A stretch of 64,000 nt of DNA from Undaria pinnatifida (taxonomy: Eukaryota > Sar > Phaeophyceae > Laminariales > Alariaceae), in NCBI GenBank assembly GCA_012845835.1, contig JABAKD010000006.1, positions 3,863,124-3,927,123 of the forward strand. The letters are read 5' to 3'. Positions 32,231 to 43,131 of the stretch are shown here, one piece after another. Position numbers and translations under genes: made by a program. How positions within the stretch are numbered: the stretch's first letter is position 1; the number at the start of each line of letters is the position of its first letter. The notes under the pieces were generated by a model that was not told where the DNA came from, ran no database searches, and saw nothing but the letters and a program-made list of their open reading frames with translations.

Positions 32231-32489
32231 TTGGTCGAGGTTTGACTTGCCGTGGTTTCACTGGCCGAGGTTTGATTTTCCTCATTTTGGTTGGTCTAGG
32301 TGTGGTTGATGGGCGTGTGATTGGTCGGGGTTTGGGTTGAGAATGGCCCAAGGTTCGGCTGGGGGAGAGAGGGTGGGGATAAGGCGGGCAGGGACCACGC
32401 TGAGAGGTGGGGAGGGTTCGGGGCAGGGCGGGGAAGGATCAAGCTGATAATGTTTCTCGTACACGTACCATGTTGCGTGCCGCGGAGGG

Positions 32490-32570
32490 GGGGGGGGGGG
32501 GGTACTTGGTGATTCCTTGCCTTGGTCGTTTGACCATTGACCATGCATCCGTTTCGATGCGTTGCGTGGC
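32490..32570 (-). mobile_element. LINE-tail fragment with G-run (poly-C tail)
   Basis: A run of 15 G is followed by GTACTTGGTGATTCCTTGCC and TTTGACCATTGACCATGCAT, which matches the 3' end of the LINE at 17314-18050 in the same orientation. Only about 80 bp are present. Confidence 0.6.
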
Positions 32571-32767
32571 GCAGGGAGGTCTCTTCTCTTTTCTGTCTCG
32601 TTCTAGGATACCTCAGGCGCCTAGTCATCGCGTGCTGTGTAGAACGCCTTGTCAGGAGTTGGGCCAGCGCATGCCAATGAAGAGCCGCGCTCGTATTGCG
32701 TACTTTTTTGGCACTCCTCGGAAGGCGTCTCGTGCTGCCAGTGTGTTGGGCTGATGCGTCCTACGGG

Positions 32768-33173
32768 TAGTCCTAGCCTTGGTCTATGAGAAAGTACACA
32801 GTAGTACCTTTTTTTGGAAGACTTGAGGAGGCGCTACCTCACCTTATATCGCCATTCTATTCAAGATACTTCTTCGGCCTTGGTACATTGCCACCGTAAG
32901 AGGTAGTGTACTGTGATACCTTTTATGTTGCACCCTGCACCCTGGATAGAGGTACATTGCCTTTAGAGTAGTCCTAGCCTTGGTCGATGAGAAAGTACAC
33001 AGTAGTAGTACCCTTTTTTGGGAGCCGCCTGAGGAGGCGCTACCTCACCTTATATCGCCATTCTATTCAAGATACTTTTTTGGCCTTGGTACGTTGCAAC
33101 CGTAAGAGGTAGTGTACTGTGATACCTTTTATGTTGCACCCTGCACCCTGGATAGAGGTACATTGCCTTTCGC
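32768..33173. repeat. Tandem duplication of ~200 bp
   Basis: Two near-identical units share AGTCCTAGCCTTGGTC, GAGAAAGTACACAGTAGTA, GAGGAGGCGCTACCTCACC, CTATTCAAGATACTT, AGAGGTAGTGTACTGTGATA and TGCACCCTGGATAGAGGTAC. They differ at only a few sites, so the duplication is recent. Confidence 0.9.
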
Positions 33174-34432
33174 TACCCCGAGGAATCAGGTAATTTGCAT
33201 TTTTTTTTGTTTTCAACCTATTGAAAATATACTCGAGCTGTGAATCGGCTGGATTTCACGACTACTATCTAATCGGCAGGTGCCGGTAGCCAACTATCTG
33301 AATATAGTCGGCAAGTCGGCTGGCGAACCCGGCTGGTGACCAGCCGATTTGATGACTTGTGGGCGAAGCGAGCCATATCAGCCCCCCCCGCCCGAGGGCG
33401 CCCCGGTCAAATATGAAAACATGCATCCCGCATTCAAATATCCTTCCAACAAGTATAATAACCCAATAAGTCGGATAGTCGGCACACGACTAACTATTGA
33501 TGCAACTAATAACTAGTTGGTGACTTAAGTTGTGACGATTCGCAGCGCTAAATATACATTTTCTGTTGTCATCTCAAAGAGATCTCTTGAATTTTTAATC
33601 CCGACCTAAGTACGTTGTGCATTCGTTATTTCCTCGTCGAAGAGGCAATCCACCCTCTTACTGGTATCCACCCTGAGGTGTTAGCGCACATTACGTCATT
33701 TTTGTTGTTGTCACCCTGACGGACGAAGTACTGGTCTTTTTTGGTTGACGCTTCTATGCGCAAAAGAAATGCACACCTTCTTTTACTCCAAACCAAAGAG
33801 GTACAGTACGTTTTGACGTTACCCTTGTGTGTTGGCTGCATGGACCATTTGGGCACATATTTCAGGCGTGTGTTTTTGTTGCCTCGGCACAGCAATATTA
33901 AGAGAGGAAATAAGCTACTTCTGAACAACGGTATTTGCTGTCGCTGTCGTCGTTGGTTCGCGAACAGTAGTCGTGAGTACGATACATGATCGTGCCTGCT
34001 CTTTATTGACCAATGTTTTCAAAATGATGAAATAAAAAAAAAAAAATTCCAGGATTCTTCCCTGACATGGTGTAGTCTACTAGTGAAGAGACATTGCAGC
34101 AAGTGAAAGTTGTTTATCCAGCAGGCTGTGCAGTGTGCAACCAAACTATGCTTTTGGTTTCCTTTGCATCTACTGTAGCTCGTGGTTGCCCCGGTTGTCG
34201 GTTGTTTGCCCTGAGGTGACCACTGCTTGCTTCGAATCCGTCGAAATTGACCCTTTCTTTGCTACTAGAGTTTTTCACTGTTGTAATTCCAAGGCAGCTT
34301 GATCTCCAAAAACGAAGGTACACGTGTTGGGGTATCCCCGTTTCCCTCTATTTAGTACTGAAAAACTTCTAAACACGTCAGCAGTGAGTTGGATAAATTC
34401 AGGGCTGGTACTCATCTTTAAGGGCTCCGTGA

Positions 34433-34730
34433 TGCAGGTATACCTTTTTTTGGCGTAGACCCGGTAGTGAAAATTGGGTAGTACCCCCCCTACCGTAGCC
34501 GTGATCTAGAGGTATACCTTTTGTTGGCTTAGACCCGGTAGTGAAAATTGGGTGGTACCCCCCCTACCGTAGCCGTGATCTAGAGGTATACCTTTTGTTG
34601 GCTTAGACCCGGTAGTGAAAATTGGGTGGTACCCCCCCTACCGTAGCCGTGATCTAGAGGTATACCTTTTTTGGCTTAGACCCGGTAGTAGTGAAAATTG
34701 GGGGTACCCCCCCTACCGTACCCTTGACCG
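34433..34730. repeat. ~74-bp tandem repeat, four units
   Basis: Each unit holds GAGGTATACCTTTT, TTGGCTTAGACCCGGTAGTG, AAAATTGGG and a TACCCCCCCTACCGTAGCC block followed by TGATCTA. The last block resembles the right terminus of MITE family B, so the array may have grown from a MITE end. Confidence 0.9.
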
Positions 34731-35115
34731 CTATATTTTGTTCAGGAGGAGTTACTATTTATCTGAAAGAGTTTGAAGAGGAATTCGTTGCCCGCCCTCG
34801 CAACTGAACGTCTGAATTTATTTGAGGACGCAGGAGCTATAGATAATGTTAACACGTGTGAGTGATCAAGTAAAACTAAGAGGCGGCAACCTGCACAGTA
34901 ATGCTAATGTGGAGGGTTTGGTGTAACCCAGGTGCGTCTCGCGACTTGCTACAACTTATCTTCTTGTCTTTCGTAGCGTGTAGGATACGCCAGGTTGGGG
35001 CAAGGTTCGACGGCGAACCAAGCGGAGGCGAACGATAGAAGTGCCTCTCGAGGCAACGAGAGGTGCTTCAGAGGCAAAACAGAGTGTCGACAGTGGTTAC
35101 TTGTGAGCGGGAAAC

Positions 35116-35484
35116 GTGATTACCCGCCTCTCTGTCACCAGAATCTACGCGGAGACTCCACGACGACCACGTTTAGTACAACAAGACACGACATCCAACG
35201 ACACCTCTGGAACGGCTACCGTTCATACAAATCTTCAAGATAATATCTGTCTCCGTAACGGTAGAAAGTGTACCTGCGACCCATGTCGCCCCCCAATGTT
35301 TGAACGCTACATACTGGAGAACCCAGCACGGCAAGGGGACACCCCTGAAGGCATGGAATCTAGACGAACTAATATTCTTGAAGCCTCCCATGGTTGCACC
35401 CCGAAGAAACCGAATTTGAATGACCTCCTCTTACTGCCTGTCGGTGTTGACGACGACGGTGGTCTACTGCATGTCTGTATGTAG
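35116..35484 (+). CDS. Hypothetical protein or terminal exon, unrecognised
   Basis: A 122-codon frame ends at a TAG at 35482. It includes a cysteine cluster (CTCDPCRPPMF) and an acidic end (LPVGVDDDGGLLHV). A candidate acceptor (TCTTTCGTAG, ending 34977) lies upstream. The GC content is higher than in the surrounding repeats, which is the only coding hint. No homologous family is recognised and a chance frame is quite possible. Confidence 0.2.
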   Translation: MITRLSVTRIYAETPRRPRLVQQDTTSNDTSGTATVHTNLQDNICLRNGRKCTCDPCRPPMFERYILENPARQGDTPEGMESRRTNILEASHGCTPKKPNLNDLLLLPVGVDDDGGLLHVCM

Positions 35485-35617
35485 TGCCATACAACCAACA
35501 TTTTTAGGTCTAGTCTAGTGGATAGGCACTGACATTTTTAGGTCGCAGCATAAACGTATAGTCTAGGAGCTTACTGTACGCATGATGCTAGGTCTAGGCG
35601 ATGATCGGGGCTGCGGG

Positions 35618-35643
35618 GAAAGAGGGGGCGGGGGGGGGGGGGT
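35618..35643. repeat. G-rich homopolymer run
   Basis: A 13-G run preceded by GAGGGGGC. No SINE-like body with the usual TGTACTCA join follows, so it is an orphan run. Confidence 0.6.
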
Positions 35644-35736
35644 TGATTTGAACTTGAGGACTATACTTGTACACATAGGTTGAAGCTACTGCATGGATGG
35701 CTCGAAAGGTAAAGAGGTGATACCACTAGTATGAAG

Positions 35737-36130
35737 CGTGTCCATCGATGGTCATTGTCAGCCTCTGTAATTTTGAAGCGTGCCCATCAATGGCCGCTGC
35801 CAGCCACAAGAGATTGTGAAGCGTGTACACCGATGGCCATTGCCAGCCACAAGAGATTGTGAAGCGTGTCCATCGATGGCCATTGCCAGCCACAGTTTGT
35901 TGCGCGAGGTGTCTATCGATAGCCATTGCCATCCACAGCGAGCGGCCGATTGTGCGAGAGGTGTCTATCGATAGCCATTATCCACCTCAACAGATTGTGC
36001 AACCCATCCGTCGACGACTATGGCGCCACAGCGGATTATGCAAACTATCCATCGAACGACACTATCCACCGAAATATATTGTGCAACACATCAATCGATG
36101 GCCTTTGCAGGCCACAATAGATTGGGGAAC
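35737..36130. repeat. ~43-bp tandem repeat with ATCGATGGCC core
   Basis: Around nine units of GAAGCGTGTCCATCGATGGC, followed by CATTGCCAGCCACAAGAGATTGT, become more degenerate from left to right. This polarity is typical of minisatellites growing at one end. Confidence 0.9.
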
Positions 36131-36139
36131 AATCGATAG

Positions 36140-37930
36140 ACATTACCGACGGCAACAGACCCGTCCGATGACCATATGCCACTGCTATTGCAGAGGTCCT
36201 TGTCTATTGTTCAGTGGCCATATGTTAACGAACCGTGGCTATAAGCCGCGAGATCTAGAGTCATGTGGTGAGGCAAAACATGCATAGTCTACGGGCAATA
36301 CAGGGTTGGACTATGTGGAACACGGGAAAGTACCATAAATCATGATGGCTGACCTCTAGCGGTCCGCCCGAGGACGGAGGAGCGCTTGCCAGTGTCGCAG
36401 AGAAGCCAGGTGGGCTTCGGGTGCACAGGGGCACAAGGGGTGGTGTCTCTCAGAGAGGAAAGTATAGGTAGTGATGGTAAGTGATTGCTGATCTCCAAGA
36501 CCAAAGGCTGCCGTCGGGAAAAGGTAGGTGAGGCTTGGTTGGTGTTCCGGTTGTGTCAAAACGGACCATAAAAACACCAAGAAGGGACCGCATCAAACGC
36601 GTCCTCTGCTACTACGAAACGCCTGATACTGCAACCGTGAAACTTGTAACTGTCACACGCATCATTCGTAACACGTCTGCCACTGCTATTGTCTAGGTCA
36701 CTATTATTGTCCAGGGAGTGCTAGTCCCGATGTCCCCCTTTTTCAGTTCACTTAGCACCAAGCGCGAATCTCGAACGTTTGGGTTGTTGATGCAAGTGTT
36801 GAAGCCATTTTGACCCCCAACAACAACGAAGCAGCAGACCCACCCTTGCTTGAGAGCGCCTAGCCTCCCTTTGAAAGGCAGGGGTGCAACTACTATTTAT
36901 CGTCCTCCTCCCTTGAGGACTCTCACCCAAAACCTGAAATTTCGTAATAGTTTACTGTTTGGTTCTCCATCTCGGATAAAACACGACAACTAACTAACTG
37001 TCTATCCTGAACCTTGAATCAAAATTCATATACACACGATGTTTACGACCCCCCCGCCCTTCCTATTCAGTAGCTCCGGATCTACGCATTGTATTTCCAA
37101 GCGTTTACTCTTTGGGTCTCCCTTTTGACTAAAAAAAAAACACTACATACACTAGGTAGGATATTGAGTTCCAAAACATGAGTCCGTCTAACGAGGCAAG
37201 CATAGCCAGACTACCTATCGAGGCAACCATATCCAGATACTATTACTACAGTAAGTAGACCACAGTCGACAAAGACTACCGGTCACTTGCTGCAGACTAC
37301 ATCAAAACACTGTATGCACCTGGAATTACATCCTGACTACTCGTATCTGGCATGCAAGCACAAGTCAGCACACGGTTGCCGCATGGTATCTCACTATTGG
37401 AGTTAACTTCAGCCACGAGCACGGGTAGCTGACGTAGGGACAAGCCGTCTGCACCACACCACACCTTAGCCCCCGCCGTGCGTGTTGAACGGCAATATTT
37501 TGCCAAAGCTTCTCTAAAAGCGATTGACGCCGATGCCGCAACAATTGAAGCGGTTGAGCCACATGTCGCAACGATTGACGCGCGTTGCTCCGGCGGTCCC
37601 GCTCCTTCACGACAGCCTTGCATCTGAGTTGATAGTTCCCGATGCTAAGTCTGAGATAGTGCGTGCCTGGAGGTCTAGCTTGAGGCTTAGGAGCCTGGTC
37701 GTGACCCGAAACTGGAACCCGGGCATTCTCGACTAACGGCCGCCTCTAACGACACATAATTTGCATTTGTTGTTTTTCCAGATTGGCAAGTTTATGGATT
37801 ACTGGACTTGTACAGCAAGTGCATCGCCAAAGTCCTTAATTACCTGGTCCTTAGTTGGGAAATTAACGGCATAAATGAACAGTAAACCCTGACCCAGGGC
37901 ATTGCTATACACTTGCTGTCTCTGCTGAGC
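36140..37930. other. Stretch without a recognisable gene
   Basis: Open frames of up to 108 codons are present on the minus strand near 37.3-37.6 kb, but without motifs. The EsV-1-7 gene's 3' UTR presumably occupies part of 37.3-37.9 kb. I see no transposon ends. Confidence 0.4.
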
Positions 37931-37936
37931 CCCGCC

Positions 37937-39382
37937 TTAGCTTTTCGACGCATTCCCCAGCGGAATGATCCTTCGCTGCGGGGACAACGATCTGTGGTAT
38001 AGCCCGTGACGGGTCCGTTTAGCAGTTGTTTCACCGCCACCACCATTGTCATCGAGATGCCTCCGCAAGCCAAGTGAAAACGGCGAATGAGAGCGTTGCT
38101 TACTGCGAACAATCTCCAAAGGCTCGACATGCGTCCCCAAGTCAAGGGAAGATGCGAGAGGAGAGCTTCCTGTACTGCAAGCCATGTCTACAGCAGCAGC
38201 AGTTTGTGCGACAAGCCCGTCCTCGAGAGGCTGCGGGCTGTGATCGAGGCAGTGGGTAGGCCGCTTCCCATTGATTCCCGGCTCCGGCTGTTTCAAACAA
38301 TCTGCCGCACCACGCAAAGCTTCGACTGCCACAATCGGCGCCTGGCAGTCCAATACCTCCGTCTTTAGTTCGACGCATATGGTGGGCACACCATCGATTG
38401 GTAGACGCCGAGCATCCCCAACAGTCGTGCACGAGGCATTCAACGAACGTCTGGCACGGAGGTAAACCATTCCCTCCTCAGCATGCAGTTTGCAGTACGC
38501 TGGCTCGCTACCCTCGAAATTGTACCTCGGTAGCGTCGAGCACGAGTCATGTAAGCACCGCTGACCCTGTGCACTCACGTTCACCATGCCGTCCTCCGCA
38601 TGTGACTTGCAGTACATAGCCGTCCTGTTGCCTTCGCAGTTATAACTGGGTTTCTTTACGCAAGAGCCATACCGGCAGAGTCGACGTGTGATAGCCACCA
38701 TGCCGTCCAAGGCATGCTGCTTGCAATACACCGCCGGTGCAACCCCCTTGAAGTTAAAGCCCGGTGGTGTCCTGCAGGATCCAGACAAACAAACACGCCT
38801 TCTTCTACCGACGGAGTCCACCATGCCGTCCTCAGCATGGTTCTTGCAGTACACCGCCGCCGCTGTGCTTCCCTCGAACCTAAACCTAGCTTGCAAAACA
38901 CAGGATTCATGTAAGCAACGCTTGCTGCAGACGTCGACCATGCCGTCCTCGGCGTGTTTCTTGCCATATGCCGCCGGTTTGGTCCCGGCGAAGTTAAAGC
39001 ACGGCACTGTCGAGCAGGAGTGATTCAAACACCGCCTGCCGCGGATGTCCATCATGCCGTCCTCAGCATGCTGCTTGCACCACAACGCTGGACCGACTCC
39101 CCTGAAATTGTAAGCTGGTCTTTTCATGCAGGATTCGTACAAACACCGCTTGCTGCAGACGTCCACCATGCCGTCCTCAGCATGTTTCTTGCAGTACATC
39201 GCCGGCTTGACTCCATCGAAATTGAAAACTGACCCCAACGTGCAGGTGGCATACAAACAACGCTTATCGCCGGCGTACACCATGCCCTTCGCAGCATGTT
39301 TCTTGCAATACGCCGGCGTCTTGATGCCCTCGAAATTATAAGTCGCTTTGCCTTTGCACTTCTTCTGGCAGCGAGGTTCCAT
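37937..39382 (-). CDS. EsV-1-7 cysteine-repeat protein, single exon
   Basis: A 481-residue protein on one uninterrupted exon. The start chosen is the ATG at 39382 (MEPRCQKKC); the open frame extends three codons further to a GTG. The N-terminal two thirds consist of eight repeats of about 37-40 residues with spacing C-x4-C-x16-C-x2-H-x12, for example CLYESCMKRPAYNF followed by CKQHAEDGMMD. A ninth unit (LNASCTTVGD) has decayed. In repeat 4 the third Cys is Gly (AAYGKKHAEDG), so its metal site is probably lost. The last ~150 residues are unrelated and end with a basic patch (TTAKRTRHGLYHRS). EsV-1-7 proteins form a large brown-algal family that includes IMMEDIATE UPRIGHT of Ectocarpus, a developmental regulator, and also occur in phaeoviruses. 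The spacing suggests zinc binding; the molecular function is not known. No introns, unlike its neighbours. Confidence 0.92.
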   Translation of the reverse strand: MEPRCQKKCKGKATYNFEGIKTPAYCKKHAAKGMVYAGDKRCLYATCTLGSVFNFDGVKPAMYCKKHAEDGMVDVCSKRCLYESCMKRPAYNFRGVGPALWCKQHAEDGMMDIRGRRCLNHSCSTVPCFNFAGTKPAAYGKKHAEDGMVDVCSKRCLHESCVLQARFRFEGSTAAAVYCKNHAEDGMVDSVGRRRRVCLSGSCRTPPGFNFKGVAPAVYCKQHALDGMVAITRRLCRYGSCVKKPSYNCEGNRTAMYCKSHAEDGMVNVSAQGQRCLHDSCSTLPRYNFEGSEPAYCKLHAEEGMVYLRARRSLNASCTTVGDARRLPIDGVPTICVELKTEVLDCQAPIVAVEALRGAADCLKQPEPGINGKRPTHCLDHSPQPLEDGLVAQTAAAVDMACSTGSSPLASSLDLGTHVEPLEIVRSKQRSHSPFSLGLRRHLDDNGGGGETTAKRTRHGLYHRSLSPQRRIIPLGNASKS

Positions 39383-39905
39383 TTTCGCCACCGGCTATGT
39401 AGTTCGGCGAAACGCCTCCAACGAAACGCCTTACCCGAAACGCTCCTCTGGTAGATGTGTTACCCAAATAAGCACGGTACTGAGTTAAATGCCGTGCAAC
39501 TTGAGTCAACGAGCTTCAACGCATACACCTGGCAGATAATACGTTGAAGTGAACTATCTGACAAACGCCTCCACCGAAACGCCTCCACCGAATCGTTCCC
39601 AGCAAGAAGCTCTAGCAGCCCAGGAGAGGAAGGCGAACACAGCTGCGCGTCTTGATGGGCTGGGGCGGGGAAACCTGTCGTCGTGCGTTAAATTGGCATT
39701 GACAACGAATGTAAGGGTCTTGTAGAGACGAATGGGGGAGTAACGTCCAGGTTTGTTGTTTGTTGTTGTCGTTGTTGTTGCTGTTTTAATAAACGAATGT
39801 TGGGGGGAAATATCGAAACAAACCTCTGAAACGTCAAAAAGCACTGGACGGGATCCATAACACACCCAGCTTGCTACCATACACGATATAAACAAACCAA
39901 CTCAC

Positions 39906-40024
39906 ATTGGAGGGCGAGGGATTCTTGGCGTTCCCGGGTGTGTTGTCTTCCTCTTCGAGGATGTAGTCCTCTACCGTCAAACGGATTTTTGTGTACACAG
40001 AGCGTCTGGTTGTGGTGAACTTGC
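39906..40024 (-). CDS. Candidate internal exon of an unrecognised gene
   Basis: The minus strand holds an acceptor (CGTGTACAG), 119 open bases reading KFTTTRRSVYTKIRLTVEDY, then ILEEEDNTPGNAKN, and a good donor (AATGTGAGT). The acidic, exon-like composition stands out from its flanks. The next exon up could not be joined: the plausible donor near 40125 gives a stop in the required phase. It may be a relic or part of a small gene with exons between 40.0 and 40.7 kb. Confidence 0.3.
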
Positions 40025-40029
40025 CTGTA

Positions 40030-40580
40030 CACGACAAAAGCATAAAAAAAAACAGAAAAATAACAACAAATGGCTGCAAAAACGGACATCGAAAGCGCGG
40101 CCTGGATACAAGGGACGTTTACATACTCACATTAATACCTAAACGACCCTTAAATTTCCGGATAATGTGGTGTCGACGGCAGCCTGTTGCTACATACACC
40201 GGAGGCGAAAAACCCGGACATCATGGTGATCATATCGTCGTGCGCGAACAAAGGGGGTTAACAAAGGGAGGTTGTGCGGTCGCTGTGGTCAAGGTTTGGG
40301 CGCGATCTGTGCCAACAGGTAGGTAGGGTGGAAAGCAAAGAGATGCAGCAAAAACTTCGGAACAAATGTCTCGACAAAAACGGCGAATGAAAACACAGTG
40401 AAAAAACGGCTTAAAGGTCATGAACATTTCTATCGTCACATTGATACCCACACGGTCCTTAATTTTCCAAATAATACGCGCCTTTACACGGCAAAAAAAG
40501 GCGACAAAAGCAGCGAAAAGATCAGAACAAAATCGCTGGACAAACGGACAGCGAAAGCACGCGGCCTGAATGGTTGGCTC
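40030..40580 (-). repeat. Local duplication beside the candidate exon
   Basis: Sequence at 40105-40160 (minus strand IIRKFKGRLGIN then GTGAGT) is copied at 40425-40480 (IIWKIKDRVGIN then GTGACG). GACATCGAAAGCGCGGCCTG at 40084 and a matching block near 40547 flank them. The pattern equals the exon echoes in the known genes. Confidence 0.55.
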
Positions 40581-40738
40581 GAAAAAACGGCGAACGAAAC
40601 TACAGCGTTGACAAGGGCTGAAATGTAAGGAACGTTGTTGTTGATGGGGCGAGCGGGAGTGTTGGCCAGTGTCGTCGTGAAGCAAAGTTATAGAGCGGCG
40701 GGGCCTTTGCTTGGTGGTCGGTTGTGTTGTGTGTGCAT

Positions 40739-40911
40739 GATGCGTGCTATGATAGAGGCGTGCACCACGTCTTTTCTGAGGTTTTCCTCAACTTGGGAGC
40801 TTATGACCTCTCCCAGAAACTGATTTCGATAAAACCAAAACTGCTACACCGGAGTCATTCAGAAAATATTTCAGACGAAAAGTGCTACGAACCTCTATCG
40901 TAGCACGCGTC
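40739..40911. mobile_element. MITE family A, short copy with 4-bp duplication
   Basis: Ends GATGCGTGCTATGATAGAGG and CCTCTATCGTAGCACGCGTC. The flanks are GCAT on both sides (40735-40738 and 40912-40915). At 173 bp it lacks the middle of the family consensus, so it is an internal-deletion derivative that kept both termini. Confidence 0.85.
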
Positions 40912-40949
40912 GCATGTGCACTTTTTTTGGTTGTTTGCATCAAATCAAA

Positions 40950-41280
40950 GGTGTGTTCGGTACGGTACCGGTATTCTCGGTATTACCGTACCGGTATGGA
41001 TGTCGTACCGAAGTTACCGAAGTGTCCGATACCGGTATGAAAGTCTGTACGGGTACCGCTGTATTGATGTCGTACCGAAGTTACCAAAGTGTCCGGTACC
41101 GGTATTGACGTCGTACCCAAGATACCGATATGCTCGGTACCGGTATTGATGTCGTGCCGAACTTAACGAAGTGTCCGGTACGGGTACTGATGTCGTACCG
41201 AAGTTCCCGAAGTGTCCGGTACCGGTATTGATGCCGTACCGATCTTACCGAAGTTTCCGGTACCGGTAATATCGGTGTTA
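40950..41280. repeat. GGTACC-rich ~40-bp minisatellite, locus 2
   Basis: About seven units of GTACCGAAGTTACCGAAGTG and TCCGGTACCGGTATTGATGTC. It shares the unit with locus 1 inside eIF3g but has CC where locus 1 has CG at the junction, which shows locus-specific homogenisation. Confidence 0.85.
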
Positions 41281-41821
41281 TGTACCGACGGTAGGCCTTG
41301 GTACGTACCGTGTTTGCTGCTGCTGTGGTGTACTCTCGTATATATGATACGTAGCCACAAAAGACGCGCGCTGGGTGCGCGGCTCTTCTTGGTCTCTGGA
41401 GGTCCGAGCCCGCGTCCACCGACAGCTAGCTATATACGTAGTGTGGCTACGGCGAGACGCGTCGACCGCGTTCGCGCATCGTGCTTGTATTCCTAGTCCA
41501 ACGCATCGCGATCGTTACTCGTACATCTGCGTGAACCTCGTACTGCTTGCTGTACCAGGCTGTGCTCAGTTCCATATTCACCTGGTGAAAGACTGATGCC
41601 ATTTTTCGATTTGAGAATCCGACATGCCGAATCGTCAGAGAAGATCTGACGACTTGGGCCATTGGAGTCTCAAGTAAGATTACATCCCGTCCGTTTTTTA
41701 TGCAATAATATCGGACTGCATAAACAAATGAGCGATCTATTTTTCAGTTCGAAAAGTAAAAACCTAAAACGCGGAGCCGGATCGCGCATACGAGGCAGCC
41801 TCATTTTAATGTCAAAATGTG

Positions 41822-42170
41822 GCGGTACGCGGTTGATGTGCCAAACTTACCAAAGTGTCCGGTACCGGCATCGATGTCGTACCGATACCGGTACCAAATC
41901 CGGTACAAACGTCTGTACCCGTACCGAGGGTATCGGTACCGGGGGTACCGGTATTGATGCTGTACCGAAGTTATCCAAGTGTCTCGTACCGGTATTGATG
42001 TCGTACGGAAGTTACCGAACTGTCCGGTACCGGTATGAAAGTCTGTACCGGTACCGGCGGTACTGGTATCCATATCGTACCGAACTTCCCGAAGTGTCCG
42101 GTACCGGTATTGATGTCGTACCCAACTTACCGAAGTGTCCGGTACCGGAAATACCGGCGGTATGCCGCGG
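41822..42170. repeat. GGTACC-rich ~40-bp minisatellite, locus 3
   Basis: The same unit as locus 2 with more variation, including runs of direct GGTACCGG. The first ~540 bp after locus 2 separate them and contain no recognised feature. Confidence 0.85.
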
Positions 42171-42664
42171 TACCTCTCACGGGAATAAGTGATGCGGAAA
42201 CCCTGAGGATTGGTCTTATCCAGGCCCGCGGACAAAAAAAACTTTAAAGGCTTGCCACGCGCGAAGCACTGCGCGGATCGCGCTCACACGTCGACAGCAG
42301 GTTCGAGCTGTGCCCACTTCATTGGCGTTTTGGCTGGAAGTGCACGTAAGAAGAGATATGCCCAAAAACAGAGGGAAACATGACAAATAGAAGTACGCAT
42401 ATATCTAGCGCTGTACTCGAGGGAGGTTGTTTGAGACACCTTTCCAGAGGTGTGTCCTAAGCGCAAGCAGCGGCGGGGACGCCATTTCGGCCGGAACAGT
42501 ATACTCGTACGTAATGATCCTGTTATCTTCGTCACATCCGTGCGCTATTCCGTCGCCCACCCACCGTCAACCACCGCAAATACAAATAATAAATTGTGCA
42601 CTCTACGTTAACTCTCGCTACGATAGGAACTGGATCTGGTGGGTGTTTGCTACGGAGGGTGTGT

Positions 42665-42810
42665 TCAATAAGGTATACCTGTACCGAGGGTATTTTTCAT
42701 GGGCGTGCCGAATTTATAGAAGTGTCATCATCTGTATCGAGATGTACCGAACTTACGGAAGTGTCGGGTACCGGTATTTAGGCCGCACAGTACCGAACCT
42801 TACCGAAGAT
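42665..42810. repeat. GGTACC-rich minisatellite, locus 4 (short)
   Basis: Two to three degenerate units resembling locus 1 (GAGGGTATTTTTCATGGGCG, GTACCGAACTTACGGAAGTG, TCGGGTACCGGTATT), ending next to the CCCAA array. Confidence 0.7.
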
Positions 42811-42843
42811 TTCGGTAGGGCATTTACCAGGCAAAATATATAA

Positions 42844-43131
42844 AACCCAACCCAACGCAACCTAACCCAACACAACCAACACAACCCAACCCAAAACAAT
42901 CCAACACAACCTAAAACAACCCAACCAATTCACAACCCCAGGTACCTGTATCGGGATCGTTTCGAACTTACGGAAGTGTCGGGTAATGGTCCCAACGCAC
43001 CCTAACCCAACCCAACCCAACCCAACCCAACCCAACCCAACCCAACCCAACCCAACCCAACCCAACCCAACCCAACCCAACCCAACACAACCCAACACAA
43101 CCCAACACAACCCAACACAACCCCAACTGCA
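42844..43131. repeat. CCCAA pentamer array
   Basis: An irregular first part (42844-42945) with CCCAA/CACAA, a short insert of the GGTACC repeat (about 42940-43000), then a regular part (43004-43131) of about 25 units. The pentamer differs from telomeric repeats of the TTTAGGG or TTAGGG type. Confidence 0.9.

Noticed and set aside
34433-36130. Regular direct repeats as a CRISPR array
   Set aside because: There are no unique spacers of constant length, the units are contiguous, and the context is a eukaryotic genome.
37937-39382. Integrated phaeovirus because of the EsV-1-7 repeats
   Set aside because: The repeat family is widespread in brown-algal nuclear genomes and no capsid, polymerase or other viral gene is near.
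39383-39391. GTG start three codons upstream for the EsV-1-7 protein
   Set aside because: A normal ATG follows at 39382 and GTG starts are not expected for a nuclear gene.
43004-43131. CCCAA array as an interstitial telomere
   Set aside because: The pentamer does not match TTTAGGG- or TTAGGG-type telomeric repeats. Only very short CCCTAA runs (4925-4975, 27715-27735, 30680-30692) resemble telomeres and they are too short to interpret.
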